Assembly (NCBI RefSeq): GCF_947387515.1
Contig: NZ_CANDOB010000002.1
Span: 806,001 to 870,000 of the forward strand
Direction: 5' to 3'
Length of the DNA: 64,000 nt
From: Alkalihalobacillus sp. CinArs1
Lineage (GTDB): Bacteria; Bacillota; Bacilli; Bacillales; Guptibacillaceae
Shown: positions 50,865 through 59,491 of the stretch, one piece after another
Numbering within the stretch: the first letter of the stretch is position 1
How the letters are laid out: each line of letters begins with the position of its first letter
Notes under the pieces: model-generated
Databases searched by the model: none
What the model saw: only the letters and a program-made list of their open reading frames with translations
Told to the model about the DNA's origin: nothing
Program-made: the position numbers and the translations under genes

Positions 50865-51101
50865 CTAACTTCCATTTTTCGTCGGCTGCTCGAGATGGGG
50901 ATGATCAAATCCTTTGAATTCTGAAGCGGGAATATCCAAAGCGGTCGAAATTTTTAAAAGCGTTTGCCCGTCAGGAGATTTGCGGTTTTCTTCGATCGCC
51001 TTCATCACACCTTTTCCAATGCGGACTTTCACGGCAAGCTCTTCAATCGTCATCCCTTTTTCAAGTCTATGTCTTCGGATAATTTCAGATAATCCATTCA
51101 T
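50865..51101 (-). CDS. XRE family HTH regulator, 78 aa
   Basis: A single-domain helix-turn-helix protein: LSEIIRRHRLEKGMTIEELAVKVRIGKGVMKAIEENRKSPDGQTLLKISTALDIPASEF is a complete HTH_3 fold. A short acidic and basic tail follows. Such proteins act alone as repressors or as antitoxin-like DNA binders, but no toxin gene is adjacent. AGGAGGAAGAGAAA precedes the ATG. Divergent from the mnt operon, whose operators it might share a region with, although MntR is the better candidate there. Confidence 0.9.
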   Translation of the reverse strand: MNGLSEIIRRHRLEKGMTIEELAVKVRIGKGVMKAIEENRKSPDGQTLLKISTALDIPASEFKGFDHPHLEQPTKNGS

Positions 51102-51248
51102 TTTCTCTTCCTCCTATCAAATTTTTATTGCGGGCATTTGCCTATCGAGTAGCAGTTTATAGTGCTATTGTATAGACTGATTTGAAAGAAAACTGTGACA
51201 TTCATCACGCTTATGATTCTAAACAGCTATAAAATGAATAAAATAATG

Positions 51249-51277
51249 TTGACAAAGATGGCAGAACGCGATAGTTT
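51249..51277 (+). promoter_or_regulatory. Candidate SigA promoter of mntABCD
   Basis: TTGACA (51249-51254) and TAGTTT (51272-51277) with a 17-base spacer. The -10 region overlaps the first MntR-type operator. The leader to mntA would be about 210 bases. Confidence 0.5.
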
Positions 51278-51291
51278 TGTACTAAGGAAAC
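51274..51291. promoter_or_regulatory. MntR-type operator 1
   Basis: GTTTTGTACTAAGGAAAC shares the GTTTTG-N6-GGAAAC frame with operator 2 and resembles the B. subtilis MntR box (TTTTGCATGAGGGAAA-like). It covers the -10 region, so manganese-loaded MntR would block initiation. Confidence 0.72.
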
Positions 51292-51325
51292 ATTTGTGTG
51301 TGAATGCATAGTGTGATAAAAAGTT

Positions 51326-51353
51326 GAAAGTCATAACTGACTTCCTTTTTTTT
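51326..51353 (+). terminator. Weak terminator-like hairpin in mnt leader
   Basis: AAGTCA/TGACTT stem, loop taac, then CC and eight T. It lies between the two MntR-type operators and could act as an attenuator or end a short upstream RNA. Confidence 0.4.
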
Positions 51354-51359
51354 AACCAA

Positions 51360-51377
51360 GTTTTGCCCGGGGGAAAC
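51360..51377. promoter_or_regulatory. MntR-type operator 2
   Basis: GTTTTGCCCGGGGGAAAC has the same GTTTTG-N6-GGAAAC frame as operator 1, 86 bases upstream. Any promoter near here would also be controlled; the remaining 120 bases to mntA contain no gene. Confidence 0.72.
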
Positions 51378-51496
51378 AAATATAAACGTGGCCAAGATTA
51401 CTTGTCACAAATGCACCAAGCCACCTTTTTTTCCGCTATGCACAATATCACAACCGAAGAATATTATTTTAACTAATCGAAAGTGAGGAACAAATC

Positions 51497-52420
51497 ATGA
51501 AGAAATTTATAGGACTATTTCTAGGGGCGGTACTTGCGGTCGTTCTTTCAGCTTGTGGCAGCACAGATGCAGGGAGCGAGAACGAAAAGATCGTTGTTAC
51601 AACTACGATCGGTCAGATTGCAGATATCGTTGAAAATGTAGGTGGAGAGCACGTAGAAGTGGATGGACTAATGGGACCAGGTATTGACCCTCACTTATAC
51701 AATGCTTCACAGGGAGACATCAATAAACTTTCAAAAGCTGATATTATCTTTTACAACGGTCTTCATCTTGAAGGAAAGATGGGAGACATCTTCGCAAAGA
51801 TGAAGAAAGATAAGCCAACATATCCGATTGCTGAAGCCATTCCGGAAGAAAAACTTCTTCAAGATCAAGCTGACGCATCTGCAATCGATCCACACGTTTG
51901 GTTTAACATCGATCTATGGAAATATGCAGTTGAAGAAGTGCGCGATGGTTTGATCGAATACGATCCTGAGAATAAAGAAGAATATATGAAGAATACGGAA
52001 GCTTATATTAAGGAATTAGAAGAAGTACAGGCAGAAGCTCAGGAGAAGATCAACGAGATTCCTGAAGAAAGCCGCGTGCTAGTAACTGCACACGATGCAT
52101 TTCAGTATTTCGGTCAGGCATATGGAATGGAAGTAAAAGGGCTTCAAGGACTAAGCACGGATTCAGAATACGGCTTGCGCGATGTGCAAGACCTTGTGAA
52201 CGTTCTTGTTGACAGAAACATTAAAGCAGTATTTATCGAGACGAGTATCTCAGAACGCTCGATCAATGCAGTAGTCGAAGGTGCAAAAGAAAAGGGTCAC
52301 GATGTGAAAATTGGCGGTGAATTGTTCTCAGATGCAATGGGAGAAAAGGGAACGCCAGAAGGTACGTACACAGGAATGTACCGACACAACATCGATACGA
52401 TCACGAATTCGTTAAAATAA
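51497..52420 (+). CDS. mntA: Manganese ABC transporter substrate-binding lipoprotein
   Basis: A 307-residue cluster A-I binding protein with lipoprotein signal (lipobox LSAC, Cys20). Metal ligands are His66 (GIDPHLYN), His133 (AIDPHVWFN), Glu in FIETSIS and Asp in FSDAMG. The His-His-Glu-Asp set and absence of a His-rich loop point to Mn rather than Zn. It starts the mntABCD operon and delivers Mn2+ to the MntCD permease. Two MntR-type operators lie upstream. Matches B. subtilis MntA (YtgA) in size and order. Confidence 0.95.
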   Translation: MKKFIGLFLGAVLAVVLSACGSTDAGSENEKIVVTTTIGQIADIVENVGGEHVEVDGLMGPGIDPHLYNASQGDINKLSKADIIFYNGLHLEGKMGDIFAKMKKDKPTYPIAEAIPEEKLLQDQADASAIDPHVWFNIDLWKYAVEEVRDGLIEYDPENKEEYMKNTEAYIKELEEVQAEAQEKINEIPEESRVLVTAHDAFQYFGQAYGMEVKGLQGLSTDSEYGLRDVQDLVNVLVDRNIKAVFIETSISERSINAVVEGAKEKGHDVKIGGELFSDAMGEKGTPEGTYTGMYRHNIDTITNSLK

Positions 52421-52450
52421 GGATGTAAGAAGTCGAAAGGAGTTTCAGGA

Positions 52451-53203
52451 ATGAATCCCGTTGATATATCTAACGTAACAGTTGCATATGACAGAAAGCC
52501 AGTTCTTCAGGAAGTGACATTCAATGTCCCTGAAGGAAAGCTTATTGGAATCGTAGGTCCTAACGGTGCAGGCAAATCTACATTGATCAAAGCGATCTTA
52601 GGGCTGGTTCCAACAGCTTCTGGCACTGTTCGAATATACGGCAAACCCTACAAGGCACAGAGAAAACTCGTTGGATACGTTCCTCAAAGAGGCTCTGTCG
52701 ATTGGGATTTTCCAACGAATGCGCTTGATGTCGTTTTGATGGGGAGATATGGCCACATCGGATGGTTTAAGAGACCTGGTAAGAAGGATACTAAAATCGC
52801 GATGCAGGCACTCGATAAAGTTGGAATGAAAGAGTATGCGGATAGACAGATCAGCCAGCTTTCAGGTGGACAGCAACAGCGCGTGTTTCTTGCAAGAGCT
52901 CTCGCTCAAGATGCAACCGTTTATTTTATGGATGAACCGTTCGTTGGGGTAGATGCTGCTACAGAAAAAGCGATCATCGCGCTATTGAACGAGTTGAAAG
53001 CCCAGGGTAAAACGGTGTTGGTGGTCCATCATGACCTCCAAACAGTCAAAGAATATTTTGATTGGACCCTACTATTGAATAAAAGGCAGGTAGCACTTGG
53101 GCCGACTGAAGAAGTGTTTACGATCGATAATTTACAGAAAACGTACGGAGGAAGACTTGCGTTTCTAGATCAGCAAGTGAATCAACCGTTCGTTCAACAG
53201 TGA
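52451..53203 (+). CDS. mntB: Manganese ABC transporter ATP-binding protein
   Basis: A 250-residue ATPase: Walker [10 protein letters not shown] (36-44), Q-loop [13 protein letters not shown] typical of metal-type ABC ATPases, signature LSGGQQQR, Walker [13 protein letters not shown], and switch His in VVHHDLQT. It energises the MntC/MntD permease. It follows mntA by 30 bases. Confidence 0.95.
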   Translation: MNPVDISNVTVAYDRKPVLQEVTFNVPEGKLIGIVGPNGAGKSTLIKAILGLVPTASGTVRIYGKPYKAQRKLVGYVPQRGSVDWDFPTNALDVVLMGRYGHIGWFKRPGKKDTKIAMQALDKVGMKEYADRQISQLSGGQQQRVFLARALAQDATVYFMDEPFVGVDAATEKAIIALLNELKAQGKTVLVVHHDLQTVKEYFDWTLLLNKRQVALGPTEEVFTIDNLQKTYGGRLAFLDQQVNQPFVQQ

Positions 53204-53218
53204 TAAGGAGGACCGGCA

Positions 53219-54550
53219 ATGTGGAATGAGATACTCCTGACTCTACAGGATGCTAATACACAATGGGTCCTCTTTGGATCCATACTTCTCGGTATAGCGA
53301 GCGGCGTGCTCGGTAGTTTTGCGCTGCTTCGTAAACAAAGCTTGATCGGAGATGCGATGGCCCACGCGGCATTGCCGGGGATCTGTATCGCTTTTCTCCT
53401 ATACGGTACGAAGTCGATCGGTTGGTTTCTTATTGGTGCCGCGCTATCAGGTTTGTTAGCGACCTATTTCATCCAATCGATCATCCATCATTCAAGAATC
53501 AAAGAAGACACGGCGATCGGTCTAGTGCTCTCCGTGTTCTTTGGTTTTGGTATCGTACTTTTAACAAAAATTGCACAATCGGAAAACGGAAATCAAAGTG
53601 GTCTAGATGATTTTATTTTTGGGCAGGCGGCATCATTAGTTGGAAATGATGTAAAGGTCATCTCTAGTGTCGCAATTGTACTACTGATCATCACGTATCT
53701 CTTGTTTAAAGAACTAAAACTGTTTACGTTCGACCGTCAATTCGCAAAAGGAATCGGATTACCGACAGGGCTGTTGAACGCTCTATTGATGACGTTGATC
53801 GTTAGTGCTGTTGTAATCGGTCTTCAAGCAGTAGGTGTTATCTTGATGGCTGCGATGCTGATTACGCCGGCAATATCCGCTCGGTATTGGACGGATCGTC
53901 TTGATCGCATGGTTATCATTGCAGGAGGAATCGGAGCGCTATCAGGAACTCTCGGTACGATTTTGAGTTCGATGGCGAATAGCCTTCCGACTGGTCCAGT
54001 CATCGTCATTGCTGCGACATTGATGTTTCTTTTTTCACTCGTCTTCGCTCCAAAACGCGGTTTGGTTTCAAAAGGTGTGAAGCTATATAAACTACGTAAG
54101 GAGGTCGCTCGTGAAACGGTTCTCCAAACGCTTTATGATTTAACGGAGTCGACAACCACGAGCGGTGGAGAAATCGAATTTACACCGCAAGCGATTGCTG
54201 AACGCAGACCGATGAGTGATCGAAAACTTCAAGCGAATCTTTTATCACTTGAAAAAGAAGGCTTGGTTGTCAATTCGGGAGACAAATGGAAATTAACATC
54301 TAACGGTGCGGTAGAGAGCTATGAAATCACATTAAACAATCGATTGTTCGAAACGTACTTGATGTATGAAATGAAGTTCGCACATCTTCAACTAGCCGCA
54401 AACGATTCATGGAATTATAAAGAACTTTCAGCGGAAACGTTAAACGAACTTAAGGGATACATGGCAGTTCACGACCGAACGCCAAAATTAGATCCAGAGT
54501 TATTTGCGACTTTTGGAAATCATGATGAGCAGAAAAGGGAGGTGAACTGA
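53219..54550 (+). CDS. mntC: Manganese ABC transporter permease with C-terminal DtxR/MntR-like domain
   Basis: A 443-residue protein. Residues 1-280 form a standard metal ABC-3 permease with about eight helices (LRKQSLIGDAMAHAALPGI and DAMAHAALPGICIAFLL type motifs). The remaining 150 residues are soluble and carry a winged-helix segment (FTPQAIAERRPMSDRKLQANLLSLEKEGLVVNSGDKWKLTSNG) plus a metal-regulator-like tail. The same fusion occurs in B. subtilis MntC (435 residues). The domain may sense cytosolic Mn to gate transport, which is inference. It starts 15 bases after mntB. Confidence 0.93.
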   Translation: MWNEILLTLQDANTQWVLFGSILLGIASGVLGSFALLRKQSLIGDAMAHAALPGICIAFLLYGTKSIGWFLIGAALSGLLATYFIQSIIHHSRIKEDTAIGLVLSVFFGFGIVLLTKIAQSENGNQSGLDDFIFGQAASLVGNDVKVISSVAIVLLIITYLLFKELKLFTFDRQFAKGIGLPTGLLNALLMTLIVSAVVIGLQAVGVILMAAMLITPAISARYWTDRLDRMVIIAGGIGALSGTLGTILSSMANSLPTGPVIVIAATLMFLFSLVFAPKRGLVSKGVKLYKLRKEVARETVLQTLYDLTESTTTSGGEIEFTPQAIAERRPMSDRKLQANLLSLEKEGLVVNSGDKWKLTSNGAVESYEITLNNRLFETYLMYEMKFAHLQLAANDSWNYKELSAETLNELKGYMAVHDRTPKLDPELFATFGNHDEQKREVN

Positions 54551-54552
54551 TC

Positions 54553-55437
54553 ATGAGCTATGGCGCATGGATTATCCTAACAGGCTCACTCGTAGGAGTA
54601 TCATGTGGAATCGTTGGTTGTTTTCTAATATTGAGGAAGATGGCGATGTTAGCTGATGCGATCAGTCACACCGTCTTATTAGGAATCGTACTTGCATACC
54701 TTGTAAGTCACTCCCTCGAAGGAATATATATGCTTGTAGGGGCTGGAATAATCGGACTTTTGACGGCCTTCTTAGTACAGGTCCTCGATACGTCTGGCGT
54801 TCAATCTGATGCAGCGATCGGCGTTGTGTTCACATCGTTGTTTGCTCTTGGAGTTATCTTATTATCAGCTTTTGCAGGAAAAGTTCACCTTGACGTCAAC
54901 CATGCATTGATGGGTGAAATTACATTCATTCCATGGGATACGTTAACGATCAATGGAATGGATCTTGGACCATCTGCTGTATGGATGCTTGGTTTTGTCC
55001 TGATACTGAACCTTATCTTAATCTTTTTCTTTTATAAAGAAATTAAGATCAGCTCATTCGACCCTGCTATGGCAACAGCGATCGGGATTCCGGTCATCTT
55101 CATCCACTACCTTTTGATGTCGATGGTATCCATTACGACGGTAGCATCTTTCGATAGTGTTGGTGCGATCTTAGTTGTTGCGATGTTGATCGTACCTGGT
55201 GCCACTGCGTACTTGTTAACAGATCGATTGATCATCATGCTTTGTATCAGTGCTGTAATCGGGGTCGCTTCTGCAGTCGGAGGCTATTACGCGGCGCTTG
55301 CATGGAACATTTCGATTTCAGGTTCTATGGCTTCGATCGCTGGTTTGATCTTTGGTCTTACGTTTATTTTATCTCCGAAACATGGACTCTTAGGTAAGGT
55401 GCTTGCTAGAAGGTCGATATCTACACAGCACTCATAA
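54553..55437 (+). CDS. mntD: Manganese ABC transporter permease
   Basis: A 294-residue ABC-3 type permease with eight to nine membrane helices, starting with the family motif LILRKMAMLADAISHTVLLGIVLAYL. It forms a heterodimer with MntC. It lacks the regulatory C-terminal domain of MntC. The start lies two bases after the mntC stop, with GGAGGTG inside the mntC end as ribosome site. A strong terminator follows. Confidence 0.95.
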   Translation: MSYGAWIILTGSLVGVSCGIVGCFLILRKMAMLADAISHTVLLGIVLAYLVSHSLEGIYMLVGAGIIGLLTAFLVQVLDTSGVQSDAAIGVVFTSLFALGVILLSAFAGKVHLDVNHALMGEITFIPWDTLTINGMDLGPSAVWMLGFVLILNLILIFFFYKEIKISSFDPAMATAIGIPVIFIHYLLMSMVSITTVASFDSVGAILVVAMLIVPGATAYLLTDRLIIMLCISAVIGVASAVGGYYAALAWNISISGSMASIAGLIFGLTFILSPKHGLLGKVLARRSISTQHS

Positions 55438-55559
55438 TCCATTTAACGCGATAAATTATAGAAGAAATGATTCGAAACTATATGAAAATTTAGAGACTTA
55501 TAGTATAGTAAGTTCATATCGATAGACTGTACCCACGGGTCTATCTCCTCAATTGAAGG

Positions 55560-55606
55560 GCCATCCTAACGAATGCTGGATTCGTTAGGATGGCTATTTC
55601 TTTTTT
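55560..55606 (+). terminator. Strong terminator after mntD
   Basis: A perfect 15-bp stem GCCATCCTAACGAAT/ATTCGTTAGGATGGC with a five-base loop and T-rich tail, 120 bases after mntD. Confidence 0.9.
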
Positions 55607-55679
55607 TATTTTTAGATTGAAATGAAATTTCATAGGGAATATACCTGTGGAATGGAATTGATTGAGAGGAGAAATAGAG

Positions 55680-56522
55680 ATGGATGTAGGTACAGAATCA
55701 AGAGTGAAGGCTCAGCAAGCAAAAAACGATGTAAAGCCCTGGATCAGAGGACTGGCAAGGATGGGCTATATTGCAAAAGGCGTTGTGTATTTAATTATTG
55801 GTGTTCTGGCCTTTCAAGCCGCAATTGGTACGGGAGGAAAAACGACTGATTCGAAGGGAGCTTTCGCAGCGGTCGCCTCAAAACCGTTTGGAGAAGCACT
55901 TCTTTGGGTCTTAACTGTTGGATTGCTTGGGTATGCGATGTGGAAGTGTATTCAAGGCATTAAAGATCCTGAGAAAAAGGGAAATGGGACGAAGGAAATC
56001 TTCTTACGCGTTGGATTTGTCGGAAGTGGGATCGTTCATGTATTTTTAGCCTACAACGCTGTTCAGATCATCTCAAGAGCTGGGAGTTCTTCTTCTGGCG
56101 GAAAACAGTCATGGTCTGCTATGTTATTAAGTAAGCCTTTTGGACAATGGATCATCGCATTAATTGGCGTTGGGTTCATCATATTCGGCATTTCTCAAGT
56201 TGTTCGAGCATATAAGAAGTCGTTTATGAAGAGTTTAAAAAATCACAATATGCATGACCAGGAACAGTGGTGGGGCAAGCGCTTCGGTCAATTTGGCTTG
56301 AGTGCTCGAGGTGTTGTGTTCGCTTTGATGGGAATCTTCTTTATTCAAACAGCGATCACAGCAGATCCTGATAAAACAAAAGGACTCGATGGCGCCCTTT
56401 CAGAATTGTCACAGCAGCCATATGGTACAGTTCTATTAGCTATTGTTGCTCTCGGTTTCATCGCATATGGATTATTTATGTTTGTAAAGGCGAAGAATAG
56501 GAGAGTAACCGTTTCTTCATAG
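55680..56522 (+). CDS. DUF1206 membrane protein
   Basis: A 280-residue protein of three tandem membrane repeats, each two helices, with the repeated motif AR-x-GY-x-AKG-VVYLIIG ... GFVGSGIVHVFLAY ... GLSARGVVFALMG. This triple repeat is the hallmark of DUF1206. Function is unknown; the family is common in bacteria and sometimes linked to stress. ATG 55680 is preferred on the basis of AGAGGAGA eight bases upstream. The thioredoxin-like gene begins 13 bases after it. Confidence 0.92.
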   Translation: MDVGTESRVKAQQAKNDVKPWIRGLARMGYIAKGVVYLIIGVLAFQAAIGTGGKTTDSKGAFAAVASKPFGEALLWVLTVGLLGYAMWKCIQGIKDPEKKGNGTKEIFLRVGFVGSGIVHVFLAYNAVQIISRAGSSSSGGKQSWSAMLLSKPFGQWIIALIGVGFIIFGISQVVRAYKKSFMKSLKNHNMHDQEQWWGKRFGQFGLSARGVVFALMGIFFIQTAITADPDKTKGLDGALSELSQQPYGTVLLAIVALGFIAYGLFMFVKAKNRRVTVSS

Positions 56523-56535
56523 GTAGGTGGAATGT

Positions 56536-56859
56536 TTGAAAGAGATTTCGTTGAAAGATGCACAAGTAGCGATACAGGATGAAACATTGTTCTTTTTATA
56601 CCTGTATGGAACGAACTGTTCAGTTTGCCATGCATTACTACCACAGGTAGAAGAAGTGATGAAGCAGTATCCAGAAATAAAGTGTGGAAAATTAAACGTA
56701 CATGAGGTTCCTGAAGCGGCAGGTGAGTTCTCCGTGTTTACGATCCCTGTTCTCCTCTTATATGTGGAGGGAAAAGAAACGATCCGAGAAGCACGATTTG
56801 TTAACATGGATTCCTTTGCTTCAAGTATCGAGAGAATCACGACTCTTATAAAAGGTTAA
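56536..56859 (+). CDS. Thioredoxin-like protein
   Basis: A 107-residue thioredoxin fold: strand FFLYLYGTN, active site CSVC, helix, LNVHEVPE strand and the cis-Pro of FTIPVLLLY. The CSVC dithiol and preceding N (rather than W) distinguish it from true thioredoxin; it resembles YtpP/YbbN-like proteins. It could reduce a specific partner. TTG 56536 has AGGTGG five bases upstream; GTG 56527 lies inside that site. Probably co-transcribed with the DUF1206 gene. Confidence 0.86.
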   Translation: MKEISLKDAQVAIQDETLFFLYLYGTNCSVCHALLPQVEEVMKQYPEIKCGKLNVHEVPEAAGEFSVFTIPVLLLYVEGKETIREARFVNMDSFASSIERITTLIKG

Positions 56860-56921
56860 GGCTTTCCTGGTTCACAGCTAGGAGGGAAGTTCTGTATCAT
56901 AACACGAAAATAAGAAAACAG

Positions 56922-56955
56922 CGCACAGCATCCCGCAGGATGCTGTGCTTTTCTG
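56922..56955 (+). terminator. Terminator after thioredoxin-like gene
   Basis: An 11-bp stem GCACAGCATCC/GGATGCTGTGC with a four-base loop and TTTT-rich tail. Confidence 0.88.
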
Positions 56956-57034
56956 TGTTATCACACAAAAATCACTCGATAAACTCTGTGAAATTTGGGT
57001 GTTTATAATATTTTTTATTTTTCTGAAAAATAGG

Positions 57035-57083
57035 TTGAACCTTTTTGTTTTATTGTTATATAATACTAACATATTAAGTTAGT
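57035..57083 (+). promoter_or_regulatory. aceA operon promoter and ACTAAC/GTTAGT operator
   Basis: TTGAAC (57035-57040) and TATAAT (57059-57064) with an 18-base spacer form a SigA-type promoter. ACTAAC (57065-57070) and GTTAGT (57078-57083) are an inverted repeat at the start site. It likely binds a dimeric repressor of glyoxylate or fatty-acid metabolism; no regulator gene is adjacent, so the identity is unknown. Confidence 0.65.
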
Positions 57084-57113
57084 TGTACTATAACAGATAG
57101 GAGGAAGTAAATA

Positions 57114-57260
57114 ATGAATTGTTATACGTGTTCTGGAAATGGTGAACTTTCTTGTCCTCATTGTCACGGTAAGGAAAGAACGGCTGAACAATGCAAGCAT
57201 TGTCGCGGAGAAGGCTGTGTTGGATGCCACCGCTGCAGTGGCAACGGACGTTTGGATTAA
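57114..57260 (+). CDS. DnaJ-type CxxCxGxG zinc-finger peptide, 48 aa
   Basis: A tiny gene with AGGAGG nine bases before ATG, the first of the aceA operon. The product has nine Cys in DnaJ-like elements: CYTCSGNG (3-10), CPHC (14-17), CKHCRGEG (27-34) and CHRCSGNG (38-45). This would form a two-zinc fold like the cysteine-rich domain of DnaJ, without any J domain or substrate part. Such stand-alone zinc fingers can serve as adaptors or small chaperones. Its position suggests a role with the malate-synthase-like protein or AceA, which is inference. I know no name for it. Confidence 0.8.
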   Translation: MNCYTCSGNGELSCPHCHGKERTAEQCKHCRGEGCVGCHRCSGNGRLD

Positions 57261-57277
57261 TTGAAAGGGGGCTACAA

Positions 57278-58192
57278 ATGGGAACGGTGAATGTAAAAAC
57301 TGTATCACTAACACGGTCAGATGAAGAAGCAAAGTTCCTATCGAGGCTCATTCATACATTCGATGTAGAACGCTCCCAGATACATGAGCCAAGAAACAGC
57401 GGATTGAACACAAACGTAAATCGTATCGACAGCAACTGGCACGTTAAGCCGGTGAGAAAAGATCTGCAAGATCAAAGAGTCGGTTTGATCGTAAGACATC
57501 ATTCAGAAATGAAGAGAAGCCTTGAATCGAGGGCGAAGGTGATTACGGTCGACTTTTTAGACTCATCAGATCGTCATTCCTCATTTAGCTATATTCAAAG
57601 CGCTATCGAAGAAGCAACGAGAAGCAGGAGCCAAATTCCAGCGATAATGTGCGATGTAAAAGCAAACGAAAAGGAATCGGTCTTAATCGTTGGAAAGTAC
57701 TTGTTTCAAAATGCTGAAGCCTTATTACATAGGCGGTCAGCACCATATTTTTCACTAAGAGGGATTGCTTCTTGTGAGATGGCGAGGGTATGGAGAAAGC
57801 TTATCTCCTTCGCTGAAGCTGAACTATCACTTATAAGAGGTACTGTCAAAGTGGCGGTTGAAATTGACGCTGTGAATTATACCGACTGCGAACACATTCT
57901 TTATGAGTTTAAAGACCATTGTGCTGGTCTTAGGGTGGTGACTGATGATCGACACGTTGATAGCGAGATCGTACAAAACACCATTGCGATCGGCCATGCG
58001 CGAGGTACTCATGTCATCGCACTTAAAGAGCGAACGTTCACCGAGAAAGCAGCCGAATCAGAAGCGATAACTGGATTTGACGGAATTAGTATTAGCAATC
58101 ATACAGCCATCGAAAGTATGGTAATCATTTGGAATTATATTATGCCAGATGCAAATCAGTTATGGAAGAAACGAAAAGGAATCACTTGTTAA
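57278..58192 (+). CDS. Malate-synthase-A-like protein, catalytically incomplete
   Basis: A 304-residue protein that follows the TIM-barrel of malate synthase A: FLSRLIHTFDVERSQI, DSNWHVKPVRKDLQDQRVGL, KVITVDFLDSS, LFQNAEALLHRRSAPYFSL, RGTVKVAVEIDAVN and ILYEFKDHCAGLRVV. E. coli AceB (533 residues) uses Arg166 in CRVRG and Asp447 in the C-terminal domain. Here CDVK replaces CRVR, the GRWDY metal-site motif is absent, and the protein ends after the GFDGI motif (267-271), so the whole C-terminal domain is missing. The frame is intact, with a good AAAGGGGG site, so it is not a plain pseudogene. It could be a regulatory or scaffolding pseudoenzyme for AceA. Confidence 0.82.
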   Translation: MGTVNVKTVSLTRSDEEAKFLSRLIHTFDVERSQIHEPRNSGLNTNVNRIDSNWHVKPVRKDLQDQRVGLIVRHHSEMKRSLESRAKVITVDFLDSSDRHSSFSYIQSAIEEATRSRSQIPAIMCDVKANEKESVLIVGKYLFQNAEALLHRRSAPYFSLRGIASCEMARVWRKLISFAEAELSLIRGTVKVAVEIDAVNYTDCEHILYEFKDHCAGLRVVTDDRHVDSEIVQNTIAIGHARGTHVIALKERTFTEKAAESEAITGFDGISISNHTAIESMVIIWNYIMPDANQLWKKRKGITC

Positions 58193-58213
58193 CTTACATT
58201 AGGGGAGGAATTA

Positions 58214-59488
58214 ATGATGAATGAAGGAAAAAAGTTACTGGATAGCTGGAAATCAGACCGTTTTACAGGTGTTGAGCGACCGTACTCACCTGAAGACGTA
58301 ATGAAGTTAAGAGGATCGGTTCAGATCGAATATACATTAGCACGTAGAGGTGCTGAAAGGCTCTGGAAATCCATAAACGAAGAAGACTTTGTGAATGCGC
58401 TCGGTGCATTGACAGGAAATCAAGCCGTTCAACAAGTAAAAGCGGGCTTGAAGGCTATATACTTAAGCGGATGGCAGGTAGCTGCTGACGCAAACGTTTC
58501 AGGGCAAATGTATCCCGATCAAAGTCTATATCCAGTGAACAGCGTGCCGCAAGTTGTAAAACGAATCAACCAGGCTCTTCAAAGAGCAGATCAAATTGAG
58601 CATTCAGAAGGTAGCTTTAATCGTGATTGGTTTGTTCCGATCGTAGCAGATGCTGAAGCTGGATTCGGTGGTGCACTGAATGTATTTGAACTGATGAAGT
58701 CCATGATTGAAGCAGGTGCTGCAGGTGTTCACTTCGAAGATCAGCTATCTTCAGAGAAAAAGTGTGGGCACCTCGGAGGGAAAGTGCTGCTTCCAACGCA
58801 GCAAGCTGTGCGGAACCTTATCTCCGCAAGACTAGCGGCTGACGTGATGGGTGTACCAACCGTGATCATCGCTAGAACAGATGCGAACGCTGCTAACTTG
58901 ATCACAAGCGATGTAGACGGCTATGACCGAGAGTTTTTAACAGGCGAACGAACACCGGAAGGCTTCTTTTACACGAAGGCTGGACTCGATCAAGCGATCG
59001 CTCGAGGGCTTGCATACGCACCTTATGCTGATTTGATCTGGTGTGAAACATCTGAACCAAACCTTGAAGAAGCGAAACGATTTGCAGAAGCGATTCATGA
59101 GAAATTCCCTGGAAAACTTCTTGCATACAATTGTTCTCCATCGTTCAACTGGAAGAAGAAGCTTGATGACGAAACCATTGCGAAATTCCAGAAAGAATTA
59201 GGGAAGATGGGCTATAAGTTCCAGTTTGTAACACTTGCTGGTTTCCACGCGCTCAACCACAGCATGTTCGAGCTTGCTCGGGATTACAAAGATCATGGAA
59301 TGGCTGCCTATTCGAGGCTTCAACAAGCTGAGTTTGCAAGCGAAGCGGATGGCTACACTGCGACAAGGCATCAAAGGGAAGTAGGGACTGGTTACTTTGA
59401 TGCGGTTTCTCAAGTGATTACAGGAGGAACTTCTTCCACGACAGCTCTCAAAGGGTCAACAGAAGAAGAACAGTTTTCGACGAATTAA
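58214..59488 (+). CDS. aceA: Isocitrate lyase
   Basis: A 424-residue enzyme splitting isocitrate into glyoxylate and succinate, the first step of the glyoxylate shunt used on acetate and fatty acids. The catalytic KKCGHLGGK loop has nucleophilic Cys184. [24 protein letters not shown] and YNCSPSFNW are also conserved. The length and C-terminal region agree with the short bacterial AceA type. It is the third gene of an operon that begins with a zinc-finger peptide and a malate-synthase-like protein. A true malate synthase must be elsewhere in the genome if the shunt works. GGGGAGGAATTA precedes tandem ATGs. Confidence 0.97.
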   Translation: MMNEGKKLLDSWKSDRFTGVERPYSPEDVMKLRGSVQIEYTLARRGAERLWKSINEEDFVNALGALTGNQAVQQVKAGLKAIYLSGWQVAADANVSGQMYPDQSLYPVNSVPQVVKRINQALQRADQIEHSEGSFNRDWFVPIVADAEAGFGGALNVFELMKSMIEAGAAGVHFEDQLSSEKKCGHLGGKVLLPTQQAVRNLISARLAADVMGVPTVIIARTDANAANLITSDVDGYDREFLTGERTPEGFFYTKAGLDQAIARGLAYAPYADLIWCETSEPNLEEAKRFAEAIHEKFPGKLLAYNCSPSFNWKKKLDDETIAKFQKELGKMGYKFQFVTLAGFHALNHSMFELARDYKDHGMAAYSRLQQAEFASEADGYTATRHQREVGTGYFDAVSQVITGGTSSTTALKGSTEEEQFSTN

Positions 59489-59491
59489 AGT

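Noticed and set aside
57191-57277. Extension of the malate-synthase-like protein to an upstream start
   Set aside because: The extension would overlap the zinc-finger gene in another frame, while AAAGGGGG precedes ATG 57278.
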